The notes under the pieces were generated by a model. That model was not told the DNA's origin. It worked only from the letters and a program-made list of their open reading frames with translations, and did no database searches. Positions 21,209 to 33,786 of a DNA stretch of 64,000 bases are shown in pieces (the first letter of the stretch is position 1; the number at the start of each line of letters is the position of its first letter). Source of the DNA: Malus domestica (Eukaryota; Streptophyta; Magnoliopsida; Rosales; Rosaceae); the NCBI RefSeq assembly GCF_042453785.1, contig NC_091674.1, forward strand, positions 28,407,501 to 28,471,500. Direction: 5' to 3'. A program made the translations under genes and the position numbers.

Positions 21209-23872
21209 TCACCTCCCCTGAATGTTCCCTTTTTTAGCAAACGCAGGAGAACCAATTGTCACTCCAGAATCATCACTCACTCCGACAGCAGAGCCTTCCT
21301 TTGATCCGTTTTCGCTTGCTTTGTCCAAAGAAATGAGACTGGAAGTTTTATCTTCCGGCAGATCAATCTGCGAGGCGGCCTCTTGAAGCTGCAAAGCATA
21401 CTCCAAGTTCCACAACACATCTCCCATGTTAGGCCTATCTACACCGTATTCAGCAAGGCATTTCTCTGCAGCTTCTACAAACTTTTTCAGCGAACCAGAG
21501 TCAACTGAGCTAGCGATATAAGGATCAATTATCTTTTCGATCATGCCTTTCCTGTGCCACTGCATTGCCCACTCAGCCAAGCTCACCTGCTCTCTTGGCA
21601 GGGCCGGGTTTATGACAGGCCTTGCGCATAGCGCCTCGAAAAGCACCACACCAAAAGAATAGACATCGGATTTCTCAGTTAGCTGTTGCCTTCTGAAGTA
21701 CTCCGGATCAAGATAACCAAAACTACCCTTGACGGCTGTGCTGACATGGGTTTGTTCCAGCGTAGGCGCAGCTTTTGACAAGCCAAAATCTGAAACTTTT
21801 GCTACGAAATTCTCATCGAGGAGAATGTTTGTTGTCTTTACGTCACGATGTATGATACCTTGTGCGGCACCAGTGTGCAGGTAATGTAAACCGCGAGCAG
21901 CACCAATGCAAACCTCAAGCCTTTGTTTCCATGACAGTGGAGGCTGGTTCGAGCCATAGAGGTGGTCGCGAAGCGGTCCATTCGCCATGTACTCATACAC
22001 AAGGATCATTTCATTATTCTCATCACAAAATCCGATCAGCGAAACAAGGTGGCGATGGCGCAGCTTGGAAAGCATGTCCATTTCTGTTCTGAATTCGTTA
22101 ATGCCTTGCTCCGAATTTGGATTTCCTCGTTTGATCGCGAGCTTTGTGCCATCTTCCAACTCCCCAAGGTACACTTTTCCAAACCCACCAACGCCAATCA
22201 CTACCTTGTCATCAAAGTTTTGTGTTGCATTTTGTAACTGAGCGAAGGTGAAGGACCTTCCATAGGATGAGAAGTAGCCTGAGTAACCGCTTTTGCTCTT
22301 GCGCGACCCAAAGACGCTTGATTTGCGAGAGCTGTTCTTGCTGGAGAAGAAGCTAGACTGGCTCGAATGGAGAGGAAGCAACCACGACGAAAAGCTGTTT
22401 CGCTTTTCCCAGCCTTGAGGTCTTTTGCGCCACCGGACAACAACCACAACAACTAACAACATTGCTGTCACTCCCATTGCCAAACCAACGCCGGCAACTA
22501 TCTTCTTCACGGTGCTTACTCTTCCTGGCCCCTTGTACGATCCATCAACCCCGAAAAGACCATCCAGGCTATCCGCAACGTTGGTCATCTTTAATATCTC
22601 CAATCCATTAAGAAGTGCATCCTGAGAGCCTGACCCAGTAGTTCCGGGACCAACCTGAATTCTGATGGTACTATTTTCACTTGACACCGCCGTGGCATTG
22701 AGCACGAAATCTTTGTAATACGCAGTGGAGAGCGCGCCGGTGAGTGAGGAAAGGTCAAGGTTGGACGCGGCCATCATCCCGTTGATGTAGAAATTGAAGT
22801 ATAAATCGTTAAGGGTTTTACTCACAATGTCAGCAAAATGCAGCCTAATCAAATACGAAAACTCTTCTTCGACATTCAACTTCCAAGTGAGGTTGAAATT
22901 CTGCTGGCTTGTAGCAGAGTCTCGCATGTGTTGAGCAGTTGAGTAAACCCAATTCGGGGCAATCAATGGAGAAGCGCCACTCTGTGGATACTTGATGGCT
23001 TTCGTAGCCACAGACGCGTTTTTAGCTCCTTGTGGAAATACATTGTATGCACTATCAGGCTCCCAAGTCCTTGACAATGTGTCGTTTCCTGGAGATATCA
23101 ACTGCCCTCCAATGTTTACACGGTAACGAACTTGAAAAGCGTAATTAGCCAAGCTGTTGAAGTCTCCAACCGGAGAAACGGATGTAGCTGAATTGTTGAA
23201 CATAGTGTCAGGGGCAGAGACAACCTCAATAGCATTAACAAACGCACACGATTTCTTCTTGGGATCGAAATGTAGCGAAAATCTGTTTTCCGTGACATTG
23301 AGAATGTACTCTTTAAACACCAACGTCATATTGTCTGTCACGGAGAAGTCATGCAAGAGAACATACTTATCCGCGTTCACTGAAAAAACCGCTCTCGTCA
23401 GATTATACGTGTTGTGTGGAAGTGGATAGAAGTAAAGCCTGATCCAATGCTGCCCCGGTTTGTTAATGTAGAAAGAGTAGGTGGATTTTTCGGAGAAGAT
23501 TCGCGCAGTGCGATACAAAGGTTGAGAGGAAGGTGGTATAGAGGAAGAGGCATTGGCAGTGATTGAATCAACTGAAGTTTGGACATCTTCGGTTGTGGAC
23601 AAAAGACTAGCCGTGTCACGGTCTGATTTGAATGTCCTGCCATCGTCAAGCTTGGTTTGTTGGGACGAGCCACAATCGATGAGAAAGTTATCGGAGGGAG
23701 AGAATGTGGCAGTAGGAGGAGGAGGAGGAGAAGAAGAAGAAGATTCGTGACCTTTGGCCGAAACAAAGTTGGCGAAGTTGAAGGTTGACGTGAATAGGAG
23801 AAGGAAAGGAAGGGATAGGGAGAAGAAAGGCCGAGGCATTGGTGGTGATGCCCCATTGATCTTTCTCCCCAT
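21209..23872 (-). CDS. ERU: CrRLK1L receptor-like kinase (ERULUS/CAP1-like)
   Basis: Plasma-membrane receptor kinase of the Catharanthus RLK1-like family. The closest recalled match is Arabidopsis ERULUS/CAP1 (At5g61350), which acts in root-hair tip growth and calcium signalling. It is a single exon of 887 residues, typical of the family. A signal-like segment (PFFSLSLPFLLLFTSTFNF) is followed by two malectin-like domains beginning at SDNFLIDCGSSQQTKLDDGR, and a membrane span at about residues 455-478 (AGVGLAMGVTAMLLVVVVVV). The kinase (about 545-820) has the loop GVGGFGKVY, AIKRG lysine, catalytic HRDVKTTN, DFGLSK and the activation segment GSFGYLDPEYFRRQQL, so it should be active. The juxtamembrane SFSSWLLPLHSSQSSFFSSK is shared with ERULUS and separates it from THESEUS1. 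An alternative in-frame start is Met12. It is convergent with the gene at 19499-20377. Confidence 0.93.
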   Translation of the reverse strand: MGRKINGASPPMPRPFFSLSLPFLLLFTSTFNFANFVSAKGHESSSSSPPPPPTATFSPSDNFLIDCGSSQQTKLDDGRTFKSDRDTASLLSTTEDVQTSVDSITANASSSIPPSSQPLYRTARIFSEKSTYSFYINKPGQHWIRLYFYPLPHNTYNLTRAVFSVNADKYVLLHDFSVTDNMTLVFKEYILNVTENRFSLHFDPKKKSCAFVNAIEVVSAPDTMFNNSATSVSPVGDFNSLANYAFQVRYRVNIGGQLISPGNDTLSRTWEPDSAYNVFPQGAKNASVATKAIKYPQSGASPLIAPNWVYSTAQHMRDSATSQQNFNLTWKLNVEEEFSYLIRLHFADIVSKTLNDLYFNFYINGMMAASNLDLSSLTGALSTAYYKDFVLNATAVSSENSTIRIQVGPGTTGSGSQDALLNGLEILKMTNVADSLDGLFGVDGSYKGPGRVSTVKKIVAGVGLAMGVTAMLLVVVVVVRWRKRPQGWEKRNSFSSWLLPLHSSQSSFFSSKNSSRKSSVFGSRKSKSGYSGYFSSYGRSFTFAQLQNATQNFDDKVVIGVGGFGKVYLGELEDGTKLAIKRGNPNSEQGINEFRTEMDMLSKLRHRHLVSLIGFCDENNEMILVYEYMANGPLRDHLYGSNQPPLSWKQRLEVCIGAARGLHYLHTGAAQGIIHRDVKTTNILLDENFVAKVSDFGLSKAAPTLEQTHVSTAVKGSFGYLDPEYFRRQQLTEKSDVYSFGVVLFEALCARPVINPALPREQVSLAEWAMQWHRKGMIEKIIDPYIASSVDSGSLKKFVEAAEKCLAEYGVDRPNMGDVLWNLEYALQLQEAASQIDLPEDKTSSLISLDKASENGSKEGSAVGVSDDSGVTIGSPAFAKKGNIQGR

Positions 23873-24330
23873 CGTTGATGTTTTCTAGCGGGGTTTAATT
23901 AAGGAGGAGGCAGCAACGATGGGGCAATGGCGGCGGTGGTGGCAATGGAGGTGGAGGTGTTGATCATAGTAATGGGATCGGATTGGATTGGACACAAAAC
24001 CAAAATGCAGCAAGGTTAACTCAAGAACAATGGGGGTGGTGAGGGAGGAGGAATACGTGGTTTTCGAATGTATAAAAATGGTTAAACAGTTGGAGGAAAC
24101 AGAAAAGAGAAGATAAAGATTAGATCAGAAGAGATGATGAAGTTGTTGGAGGAAGAAAACGTGCAGAGATGTTTGTTTCTGTTGCTGTTTTTGTTTGTTT
24201 GAGTTTGTGTGATGGATGAGAGAGACTTGGTAAAAGAAATGGAGAGGGACAGCGAGCTATGCGTTGAGCCCTCAAACCTCTATAAATATATATATGCATT
24301 TGTAATCTTATCACTAACTACCTTACTAAT
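23873..24330 (-). promoter_or_regulatory. Upstream region of ERULUS-like kinase
   Basis: Contains the likely 5' UTR. A TATA-like run (TATATATTTATAG on the minus strand, near 24281-24296) lies about 410 bp upstream of the start codon and could set the transcription start. This is visual evidence only. Confidence 0.35.
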
Positions 24331-26013
24331 CCAAATATTGTGCTTAACACAAAATTATGATGCTGCGACGTCGTTTCAAACATATCGAACATTGTTTGGC
24401 TCCTTTGCATGCAAGGCGCAACTTTTTATACAAAAGTAACTAGTTATGCATGCATGTCAAATCATGATTTAACTAGAATGAATAATAACTACTTAGAGCT
24501 CGTTTAAAACTGTTCACGTAAGAATCACTTTTGCTCATAAACACTTACGTTATAAATTCTTTCATTAAGAAACGCATTGAAAGTTTTATTAAAAGCCCTA
24601 GTACTTCATAAAAAGCACATGAAGGTACTTAGGAATAAGCATTTTGACATTCGCTTATCTAGAAAGTGCTTCCAATATTAAAAAATCACTTCTAACTTTC
24701 TTTTGTTGAAACGTTTTTTATTGTCAAAAAGTATTTTAGTTACTCTAGGATTGGTGCATGCACACTAGAGATTGCAGGCAAACCAAAACACGCATGAGTG
24801 TTTCCCAAGTCGATAATTATATGAATAGTAAATCACGTTTAAGAGGAACAAACCAATAGTATGACGACAGAGATGGACGGCTTCGAAGAAGTCAGCAAAT
24901 AAACGTATTAAAATGCAGGCCAACGTTGCTTGGGATCTAATTAAGAGCAAGGAATAAAATAGCGATGATATCGGAAATATCGGTAGTAAAAAAATACGGA
25001 AATTTCGATAGAAATATCGGGATATTATCGATATCGATAAAAATTAAATAAAAACCACAGAAATTGTAAAAAAAACTTGGAAATTTTTATTGAAACTTTA
25101 CAGGATGTTTATTTAGTCAATTATCTATTAGTTTATCACAAAAAATTGGAAGGAAATGCATTGCATGATAGATATAACTGATTTAAGTTGATTATATAAC
25201 GAGCTGGCAACCATTGTGAGTGTAGAAAATATGTAGTAATTAATTAAATAAGTTTAAACACACCATAATCATTTATATATAATGAATTAGTACAATATTT
25301 TACACTTTATATATTGCATGGTAAGATACATGAGTGACTTAGCAAGGTCTAAAATATCGATGATATCGGAAATATCGGTAGTCCAAAAAAATATTGATAG
25401 TCTAAAAACACGAAAATTTCGATGAAAATATCGGAATATTATGGATATTTTAGACCATGATTATTTAAGAGTCAACTCTTCAACTTTGTACAACAAAAAG
25501 AGGTTGATCCGCTTTTCGAGAAGTATTAAGGAGACCCTCTCAAAAGTAAGAATTTTCGTGAATTCTCTGCCACCTCATGTTTTTTATACAATATTTTATA
25601 ATGTTAACACAAAAATTAATATTAAACTGTTAGATAGCGGAGAGTTCATATAAGTCATGCTTTTGAGTCTCCTTAGTATTTCTCTCAATTTTTTATCTAT
25701 TAGATTGGAACGTTAATAAATGTAGTATGTCATCAATTCAATGTTGATCGTTAATTTCTGCTAAGCAATCCAGACTTCTAAAGAAAAATTAATAAAAAAA
25801 AAGAAAATTTATAAATTCAAAATTTTAGAAACTTGATTTTATTTATGGTAATTATTAAACGGGTTAAACCCAATGTTACAACAAAAAACAAGGGATCCAC
25901 CAACATTTTGTGGATCAAAGAATGCTGAATTTTCAAAGCATGTAATTTTGCTTGTATAACAATTTAACTTCTAAACTGTATTCATATGAACTAAACCCAA
26001 TTACAGCTTTCCC
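24331..26013. other. Intergenic with dispersed repeats
   Basis: No gene seen. It holds the dispersed repeat copy B (listed separately), a partial further copy of its TATCGGTAGTC end at about 25350-25458, and AT-rich spacer. Confidence 0.5.
24963..25344 (+). repeat. Dispersed repeat, copy B (inverted relative to copy A)
   Basis: Reverse-complement match to 9005-9382 along its whole length, with shared words TTTAGTCAATTATCTATTAG and GGTAAGATACATGAGTGACT. The two copies lie about 15.6 kb apart in opposite orientation. Confidence 0.8.
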
Positions 26014-29000
26014 TCATTGCACTTGACAACCCTGCTCTTCGGCTCCAAGATATATCAGTCCCCGGTGTATTCTCTGAAGACCAAAAATGGATAAGAAACC
26101 GCCTAATGACACAAACAACAGAGCTTCGCAGCTCTGTAGTTCATACGGCATGGCGTTAACGTATGAACTTATTCTAAATGAGATCTCAAATAGCATGTGT
26201 TTGTTGAGAAGTATAATTCATCGGTAGGCCTTACGTGTCCATGAAATCGCTAATGCAAAGACGGGAGAGAAGTAAAATACCTCTTTTGTGTCTCGCAAGC
26301 GTAGAAGATCCAACCTTTCATGAGGACGCCGGTTTGATAAGGAAGCAAGCTGCGTCCAATCATACATTAATGGCGTTAGTAACATGATCGTGCCCTCAAT
26401 ATACTAACGGTAAATGAACAGAAAGTTATAAGGTTACCCAAAAGCTGAAGCGTTCAGGATCTTGTAGTGAAGGCATCATCACTTCCACACCGAGAAGTCT
26501 CTCAAGTCGTCTTCGATCTGCAAAGAGACGGTCATACATTAAAAGTGGAATATGGGATACCAACATAAAAATAGGGGCAGAAACCATTTTCATGGAAACT
26601 GGCAACACATGTATACTCTCGAAAAAGACCATACGTCATCCCTGAGCATTTTACCTTGACGTGCCGCTCTTTTACCCCGCGCTATCCATGATCGAGCATA
26701 TTCTGCTGCATTTCTTGCCAATTCCTGCAACTGTACAGACATAGAAGTTAAACCACTGTGCACAACCAAAATGACAGGAAAACAAGGAATGACATTATCG
26801 TCCATCTTCCCATTTCGAGAAACCAAAGTATCATAAACTTACTTCTTCTCTCGCTTCAGACCCTTCTGGTGGAATGTCTTGCACCCATTCAATCTCCGCA
26901 ACACGGTATCTGAAAAGCACATTAAAATGACAAATATATTTAGCAAGATGCCAAGAACAGTTACTGGAGGCTGAATGAATAGCTAGACAACTCACCCATC
27001 TTGGTCCCAAGATCGAATTATGCAAAACCTTCGCCGACTTTCAATCTGCTTGAAATTTTATTGTTATAAATATATGACTGGCTCTATGAAGAGGAAAATC
27101 ACAAAAAACAGTATGCCACGAAACATAAAGGATAATCGTTCGTTAAATGAAAAGTAGTATCTAACCTCTAAATAAAAACGCCCATCTGGAAGTGGCTCAC
27201 ACCTACATAGATAGTAATTAGTAAAATAGTTATAAGAAAAAAAATCTATAAAATAGAAGTATTAAGAGGCAACATTCATAGTGGAGTTTACAAATGACAT
27301 TCTGCATGATATAAACTTAAGAAGGAAAGAAGGATGATGAAAGACATACTCGGTAATTTCCACTTCGCAAGCAAAATCAGCTATTGAACCTGTTGAAGAA
27401 TCAATGATAACCTATAAAATACAAGAAAGCCAGAGTCGGTGAAAGTTATACTTCGTATCAAACTTCATATAGGTACAAAATGTTGAAAAGGAAAGAAAAG
27501 GACCAGTGACAATAATCTACCATTCCCATCCGACGATTGCCTTCCATTATCCTCCTTACCTGTTGTTTAAGTAACAAGTTAGTTAAAAACAAAATCTATA
27601 ATTATTCTATACAAACACATGGACCATACAAATGTACCAAGTTGATAAACAAAAACTTTGCCAGATAAGTTTGTCAACATAGTTCTTTTGCATAAAATGT
27701 ACCTCTATGTCAATATTTTATGAATGTCATATGTGAAAACTATAAATTGCTAAGCAACTTACCATAAGTCTATACCGCGGTTCAAAAATGTGCAGCGGAA
27801 ACTTCTGGAATGGGAGGACAACATCCATTACAAAGAGAGGCATCAAATCAACACCAAAGTTTGTCATTTGGTCATTCTCTACCTTCCTTTCGGCAAATTC
27901 TTCTGGGAAGTTCTTTTGTATAATGTCATTGAGTGTAACACTGGCAAAAATGAAAATAAAACATTGCATGATGAACATTACAAGGTGAAATCCTGAACCG
28001 TTGCCAGGATGTTCAGCCATTCCCCAACTAAAAAAAAGCATGGGCACAAAAAACCATAAAGCAATAATTCTGATGTCAAATGATACAAGTCATTCAAATA
28101 TTATAAATCAGCAATTTACCTGATTGCGCACGTTCGAGGACTAATGAAAAGAACTGTTCGGCACAAAGGACATTTGTTACCTAAGATAATTAACACAGGT
28201 CAGAGAAAGAAGAAGAGAAAGATATATACAAGCTCAATTAAATAGAACAATACCAGCAAAACACTCACCCCGATCCATTGACTGAAATAGGCATGAACGA
28301 CAAAAGGAATGCCCACAAGGAGTTGTGACAGGTTCGTATAGTAATTTTAAGCATAGTGTGCAATCATAGTCATCACTGCGTTCTGCTTTTCTATGGCTTC
28401 TCCTCCCTGTGAAATTAGCTCGTATTCTCTCTAAATTCTGGAAAGATTCCTGAAGATAATTGCTACAGAATACCACACAAAAACAAATTAGAAATTCACA
28501 AACAGAATCTCGTACAGCCAGTGGGTTTGAATAACATATAATATGTTATATCCATTTATTTAGTAATCAGGAAAGTGAATAGCGTTATTATTACCTAAAA
28601 GGATTAACCTGAAGACCCGAAAGAATAACATCACGGGCCATTTCATATTTCTCCAACTGCCAATTCAAATGAATGCAAACTAATCAATCACAAGTAAAAA
28701 GGTGGAAGGGGGAAACTAATCATTGCAGAGAAAAATAATAATAAATAGTTGTAACCTCATATCCAATCTGACAAAAATTATGAAAAGGAGCCACACAGCG
28801 TGACAAATTTACAAGTAATTAACCACTGGTTGCCTCTTCCTCTTAAGAAAAGTATAAAGGTAAAATAAATAGCAACACATTCTCACCAAAATGAGAGTTT
28901 CGGCCTTTAATATGTACGCCTTTTCTGAATTACTTAGAAGGTTGACTAACTTCTCTGCATCCTTTAATGCAAGCTGAAGATTTTTTAAGTTCTTTAGAAT

Positions 29001-31233
29001 GTAACCAACGGCTATCCGGTTGAAAAAGACACTTGTTTCCTAATACATAAACAGTGAACCAATAAGACATACTTCAGCATGTGTTGTGGGATCCAATCCA
29101 GTCCGTGCTTTATATTCAGAAGCCGATGCTGGTATGCGTTTAAGGAATTTACTGATCCTGCTTGAAATAAGGTTAACAAAACATATTACAAACAGTGTAC
29201 AAAATTAGGTCAAAATTCATCTCAAAGATGCTTGAGAAAAGCAGCATAACCTAGACAGTGAATGGCAGAAAAATTAAGGTAAAAGAATATAATATATAAA
29301 ATTAACCTGATGTAAGCAGCACTTCGGTTGGCAAGAATAATTGGATCACATGGTTTAATGTTATTGGCTCTGGAGTAACAATTAATTGCCTGAGGATATG
29401 AACTTGATTAATCAGCAATGGACAAACAAGAATTCAGAGAAGCTAACCGAAAAAATTTCAGTCTAAAACTTAAAACTCATGAAATTACACAAAATATTAA
29501 GCAGAATGATAAAGAGCTAATGATCATTCCAGTCACCAAGAAAAATGTATCATTTGATTGTAACATTTTTTATTTCCTAAAGTAATAAGCATGCCAATAG
29601 TGGCAACACAGTATCAAGGAATACTCCGATGATAATAACGACAACAATAACAGTACTACAATAATCCTTCCCAAACTGATAACCCTTGGTGCCCCTACAC
29701 TAAACAGAGCAAGAAGGAAACCACCACAACAAAAAGGTTTAAAAACAAAAAATTACATGTCCCTTCAGTTGACGGAAGAACGACATTGGTTGCAATACCA
29801 TGTCTTCTTTTGTCAAAACTAGTACAGCATATAATTACCTCTTAAGGAATATAATCAATAAACACTGAATCTCTGCTTCCCGTATACTCCTCTAAGAATC
29901 TCATATCAACGACATCTACCTGATCACAATCACCATTTCCAATAAAACTAAGGTTACTAAAAGCCTTGGTCATCTAAGGAAATCCACAAATACAATGGAA
30001 GAAGATTATAGTCATCCCTCATATCAGTCCTCACAACTCAAATAGTTGGGTAAGACTTAGTAGGTAACTCCAAAGACAAGGTTTCCTAGGATAGTTGCAA
30101 CAAATCAAGAACACTAATAAACCATATCGTGTGGATTTTAAAATTTAGAAGCTCACATAAGAAGATAATGTACACACTCAGAATGAAAGTGATTGACACT
30201 AACATATCACCTCCTCAAAGCGATTCTCCCGAAATGACTGATTTCCATTCTTCACAAGATCAAAAATGTGACCAAATATGTCCCGGGGCAATGATGGCTC
30301 TCCTTCATTAGCCTGCATTTCAGACATTGCCATACCATCAGATTCACCTGAACTCAAAACTTACTCAAAAATATAGTCTACTAAATATAGTCTATTATCT
30401 AAAAACACAAAAAGTGAGTTTTTAGAGTTTTTAAACTTAAACTCAGTCCTTTCTTTTCTCTCCCTCGTCCCCTCTCACTCCAAATCTATCTCTCTTTTCT
30501 TCTTTCTCTCTCTATGTTTTGAAAAATTATAAAAAATTTCAAGGATACCAAACAAGCCCTTAACATGCCGAATGTTCCGCAGTTTAAATTTAGCTCAAAA
30601 GTTCGAAAAAATAAACAACCAACCAATGGCACCAGCTATATAAACCAATGAAAAAAAGAACGCGAATTCGACATGATACTTTATTTAAATGGATACAAAG
30701 GAAAGAAAACAAGCAAACTATAATAATCAATTTGTTTTTTCATGAAATATTCGCAGCAGCCAAACACTACAAACAAAACTTGAATCCAATGAATGATGAA
30801 AACTCCGTTCTTCGAATTCGTTGGCAAAGAAAATGCCGGGAAAACACAAGAAACTTCAATCTCTCCACCGAACCAAGTTCCCAAATTACATCTACCAAGC
30901 ACGTTGCAGCTAAAATTTTCTCGTTTCCTCCACTCCTACAGCTTTAAATTATTAAAAAATATCAAGCTTAAATTAAAAAAAATAAAAAATTCTCCCACAT
31001 GTTCTTCTTCCATCGATCAAATAACTAACAAAATCACGTTTCCATCGGAAAAATAAACATAATCCAGCTACAAATTACTCAAATTCTCCTCATTTTCCCA
31101 CATTTTCTCAGCAGCCAAACAGGCCAAACAAAAATAACAGAAAAGAACGCACGCTCACCGAATTGTAGTCCTCGACGTCGGCAGGCACGTCGGTGCCGAA
31201 TCCGGACGACGACGGCTCGGGCTCGCCGGACAT
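26014..31233 (-). CDS. TPR-RING-LON domain protein (LONRF/At1g18660-like)
   Basis: Probable RING E3 ubiquitin ligase with an N-terminal TPR array and a C-terminal Lon-substrate-binding domain. Plant relatives are annotated as C3HC4 zinc finger/LON proteins. I infer 18 exons on the minus strand: 31159-31233, 30211-30312, 29307-29389, 29073-29157, 28887-28973, 28595-28656, 28269-28462, 28120-28180, 27763-27940, 27521-27559, 27350-27411, 27166-27202, 26996-27045, 26843-26909, 26655-26730, 26438-26517, 26281-26349 and 26014-26073. All phases close, giving 488 residues. TPR-like helices occupy about residues 30-170. The RING at about 198-240 reads CTLC, then PCGHSFCRSC, then CPLC, a complete C3HC4 set. 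The LON region starts near LMPLFVMDVVLPFQKFPLHI and includes EPLPDGRFYLEIESRRRF. The C terminus is RIHRGLIYLGAEEQGCQVQ. The function is inferred from domains. Confidence 0.88.
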
Positions 31234-31297
31234 GGAGGAAGCCGAATCCAATCCAATCCAATCCGCAGAAAAAATCTTGAAAGTTCGAAGCTTTGAG

Positions 31298-31322
31298 AGA
31301 GAGAGAGAGAGAGAGAGAGAGG
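31298..31322. repeat. GA/CT dinucleotide repeat in 5' UTR
   Basis: About twelve GA units on the plus strand (CT on the gene strand), 65 bp upstream of the LON/RING start codon. CT-rich 5' UTR runs are common in plant genes and usually variable in length. Confidence 0.8.
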
Positions 31323-32308
31323 GTGAAGACCGAGGCTTTAAAAGCTCGGGGGAAGCGCTTATAGAGAAGCGAAACAGTTGTGAGTACGAGTGCTGCTTCT
31401 GCATGCTTCGTGTTCGTTTCTGTGCCCCTTCATTTCACTCGCGGACCACATTCCACGACGTCCTCTCCGCGGCTTTTCGCTCGAAGTTTTTACTAGCGGC
31501 TTTTTTGCTTCCTGTTTCCGGATCCTCTGTGGCCCGTTCTATCCGAGCTCGCGATCGCATCCCGTTCTATCCCGCTCGATTTAAGTAGGAAGACGAGTTA
31601 TCACTAGTCCGGTAAACGTGTCATATCTTCATTGGCTGATATAATTTCCCGGACTTTTCTCCCGGGAAGCACTTAATAAAAAAAAAATCACTAACAATGT
31701 AGCCACGTGGACAAGAGAGTTTTTAGTGTATTTGATATACAGGACAAACACGACATATTATATAGAATTGGAGAGACATTTGAAAATAAAACTTTTTCCT
31801 ATTGCATAATAAGCTATATCGGTGCAATCGTGCAAGTCATAATTAAAAGTCGAACGCCACAAATAATTAGTTATTTTTTTTCTTATGAATGTAACAATAT
31901 ATTTATAGAAGGGTTGAGAAGTTTGGGCTCAACAGCGTAATAGACCTCATAATTTGATATCGATTACTTTCTGCTTACAAGTAATGATGGATAATTAAAT
32001 CATAGTATTAAGCGATAATAATTTTTAAATATTTATGAATGTGACCAGAGCATTGTGAGTAGTTATGTTTCAAACGTTTGGAGGAACATGAATGAATTGG
32101 ATACAGAGTGTAAAAGCCGTCTTGGTCTTAGATCACCTTTTGCTGGTTGAAACGGCAACCGTCTTACAAATACAATAAGACAAAACTCGTGTCTAAGTTA
32201 TCAACTAACCCCAATCTTAATTCTTAATCATTATATTAGTGAATCTATGTGACTTGGAATGAAGACCAAGAATTTACAAGTCAATAAAAAAATGTGGGTC
32301 AAAATTTA

Positions 32309-32382
32309 AAAAAAAACATTTAAAGAAAGCCCAAGAAGAATGAGCCTAAAAACATTTAAAGAAAGCCCAAGAAGAATGAGGA
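32309..32382. repeat. Tandem duplication, about 36-bp unit
   Basis: AACATTTAAAGAAAGCCCAA plus GAAGAATGAG occurs twice in direct succession, separated by CCTAAA. The two copies are identical, so the duplication is recent. Confidence 0.85.
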
Positions 32383-32553
32383 GTACGAGAATTTTTCAGT
32401 GTGTCGAGAACATAGTATGAAACACTATAATTGGTTTAAAACTTAAAAAAAACTAAAAAATTTAGTCTATGACACTTGGTATTCCACTGTGTATTCTCAG
32501 CATACTAAAAAAATTCTCGAATAATACAAGCTAGGGCAGATTTGGGTAGGAGT

Positions 32554-32752
32554 GGATTTGGATCCTCTCCTGAGCTAATGGAGAGGATCCTCCTAACCCA
32601 TCATCGTGGACCATTGGATTTTTATCCAATGATTATAATTATTATAACTTTAAAGGGATCCTCTTTTTTGTAACCGTTGGATAAAAATTCAACGGCCTAG
32701 GATGATAGGTTAGAAGGATCCTCTTTATTAGCTCAGGAGATGATCCAAATCC
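32554..32752. mobile_element. 199-bp MITE with perfect 9-bp target duplication
   Basis: Terminal inverted repeat GGATTTGGATC...TCCTGAGCTAA, mirrored at the right end with a small change. Flanked on both sides by GGTAGGAGT (32545-32553 and 32753-32761). The 9-bp duplication and lack of coding capacity fit a Mutator-type MITE. Confidence 0.85.
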
Positions 32753-33786
32753 GGTAGGAGTGAGTTGGGATTATGTGGACTAAGGATTTTAGGGTGGTGT
32801 TTGATTGAGATAAGGCCACGTTGACCTGGTTATTTCCACATTATTTTTTCTGTCCTTTTGGTTTTACTATTGTTATTATTCTATTTTTAAATTGATATGC
32901 AACTAAGCATCTGTCTTTGTCTTAATTCAGGCCTGCTTTCCCACACAAAAAGAACACTTAGTTGGTTTGAAAGTTAAAACTGTTACTGTGGAAAGTAGTG
33001 CTGTTTATAAGCGTTTTTAGATAGTAAAAGAGTTTTTAAGTTGTTTTGCTAAGTAGTTATGGTCGAAATGGTATTTGGGTAAATTATATGGCAAGTTTCG
33101 TATCAAAATCTGGTTTGTGGTTCAAAGTGATCATTTGGTCTAACAGTCGATGTTCTAAAAAATTTCGCCTAACACTGTCTAAGCTCCGCTTAAGTGCTAA
33201 ATGATTTGTCATCACCTCGATTAATTCATGGTGTTTCAAACTGTAGTAAAAATGCGAAGTTAAATGCATAAAACAAACGAGCAAGATTTAAATCTTGTCT
33301 TGTATTGTATTGTATTGTCGCTATGAATTTGGAATCAATTAAACTTGGTCGGCATCAAGTGTGTCTTTTTCTCATCAGGCATAAATGATGGCCTAATAAA
33401 TTGTCTGTTTGTGAATTTGTGATCCTCCTTATTTTCAGAAAACAATTATCTAATGAAAAAAAGTATCACTCCAATGAAATAGGTGAATACGCAAAATTTT
33501 ATTTTATATTTTTTTTCACCTTTGATATTTAATTTTATCTTTTATTTTTTACTTTTTTCCCTTACCATATAGAATACAGGTTCGTTTCGACGTGTTTTTA
33601 AAATGACTGAAAACTATTTTGATGAAAATATTTTTGAGACCAATCCTTAGTAAGATCCTAAAAAAAAACTTGAAATATTTTCTGCAAGAAGCACATATTT
33701 GGTGGTTCTTCCAAAAAAACACTTAAAGTGTTTTTGGAACCCAAAATCAATTTCACCATAAACGTTTTTAGTCATTTTAAAAGCAC

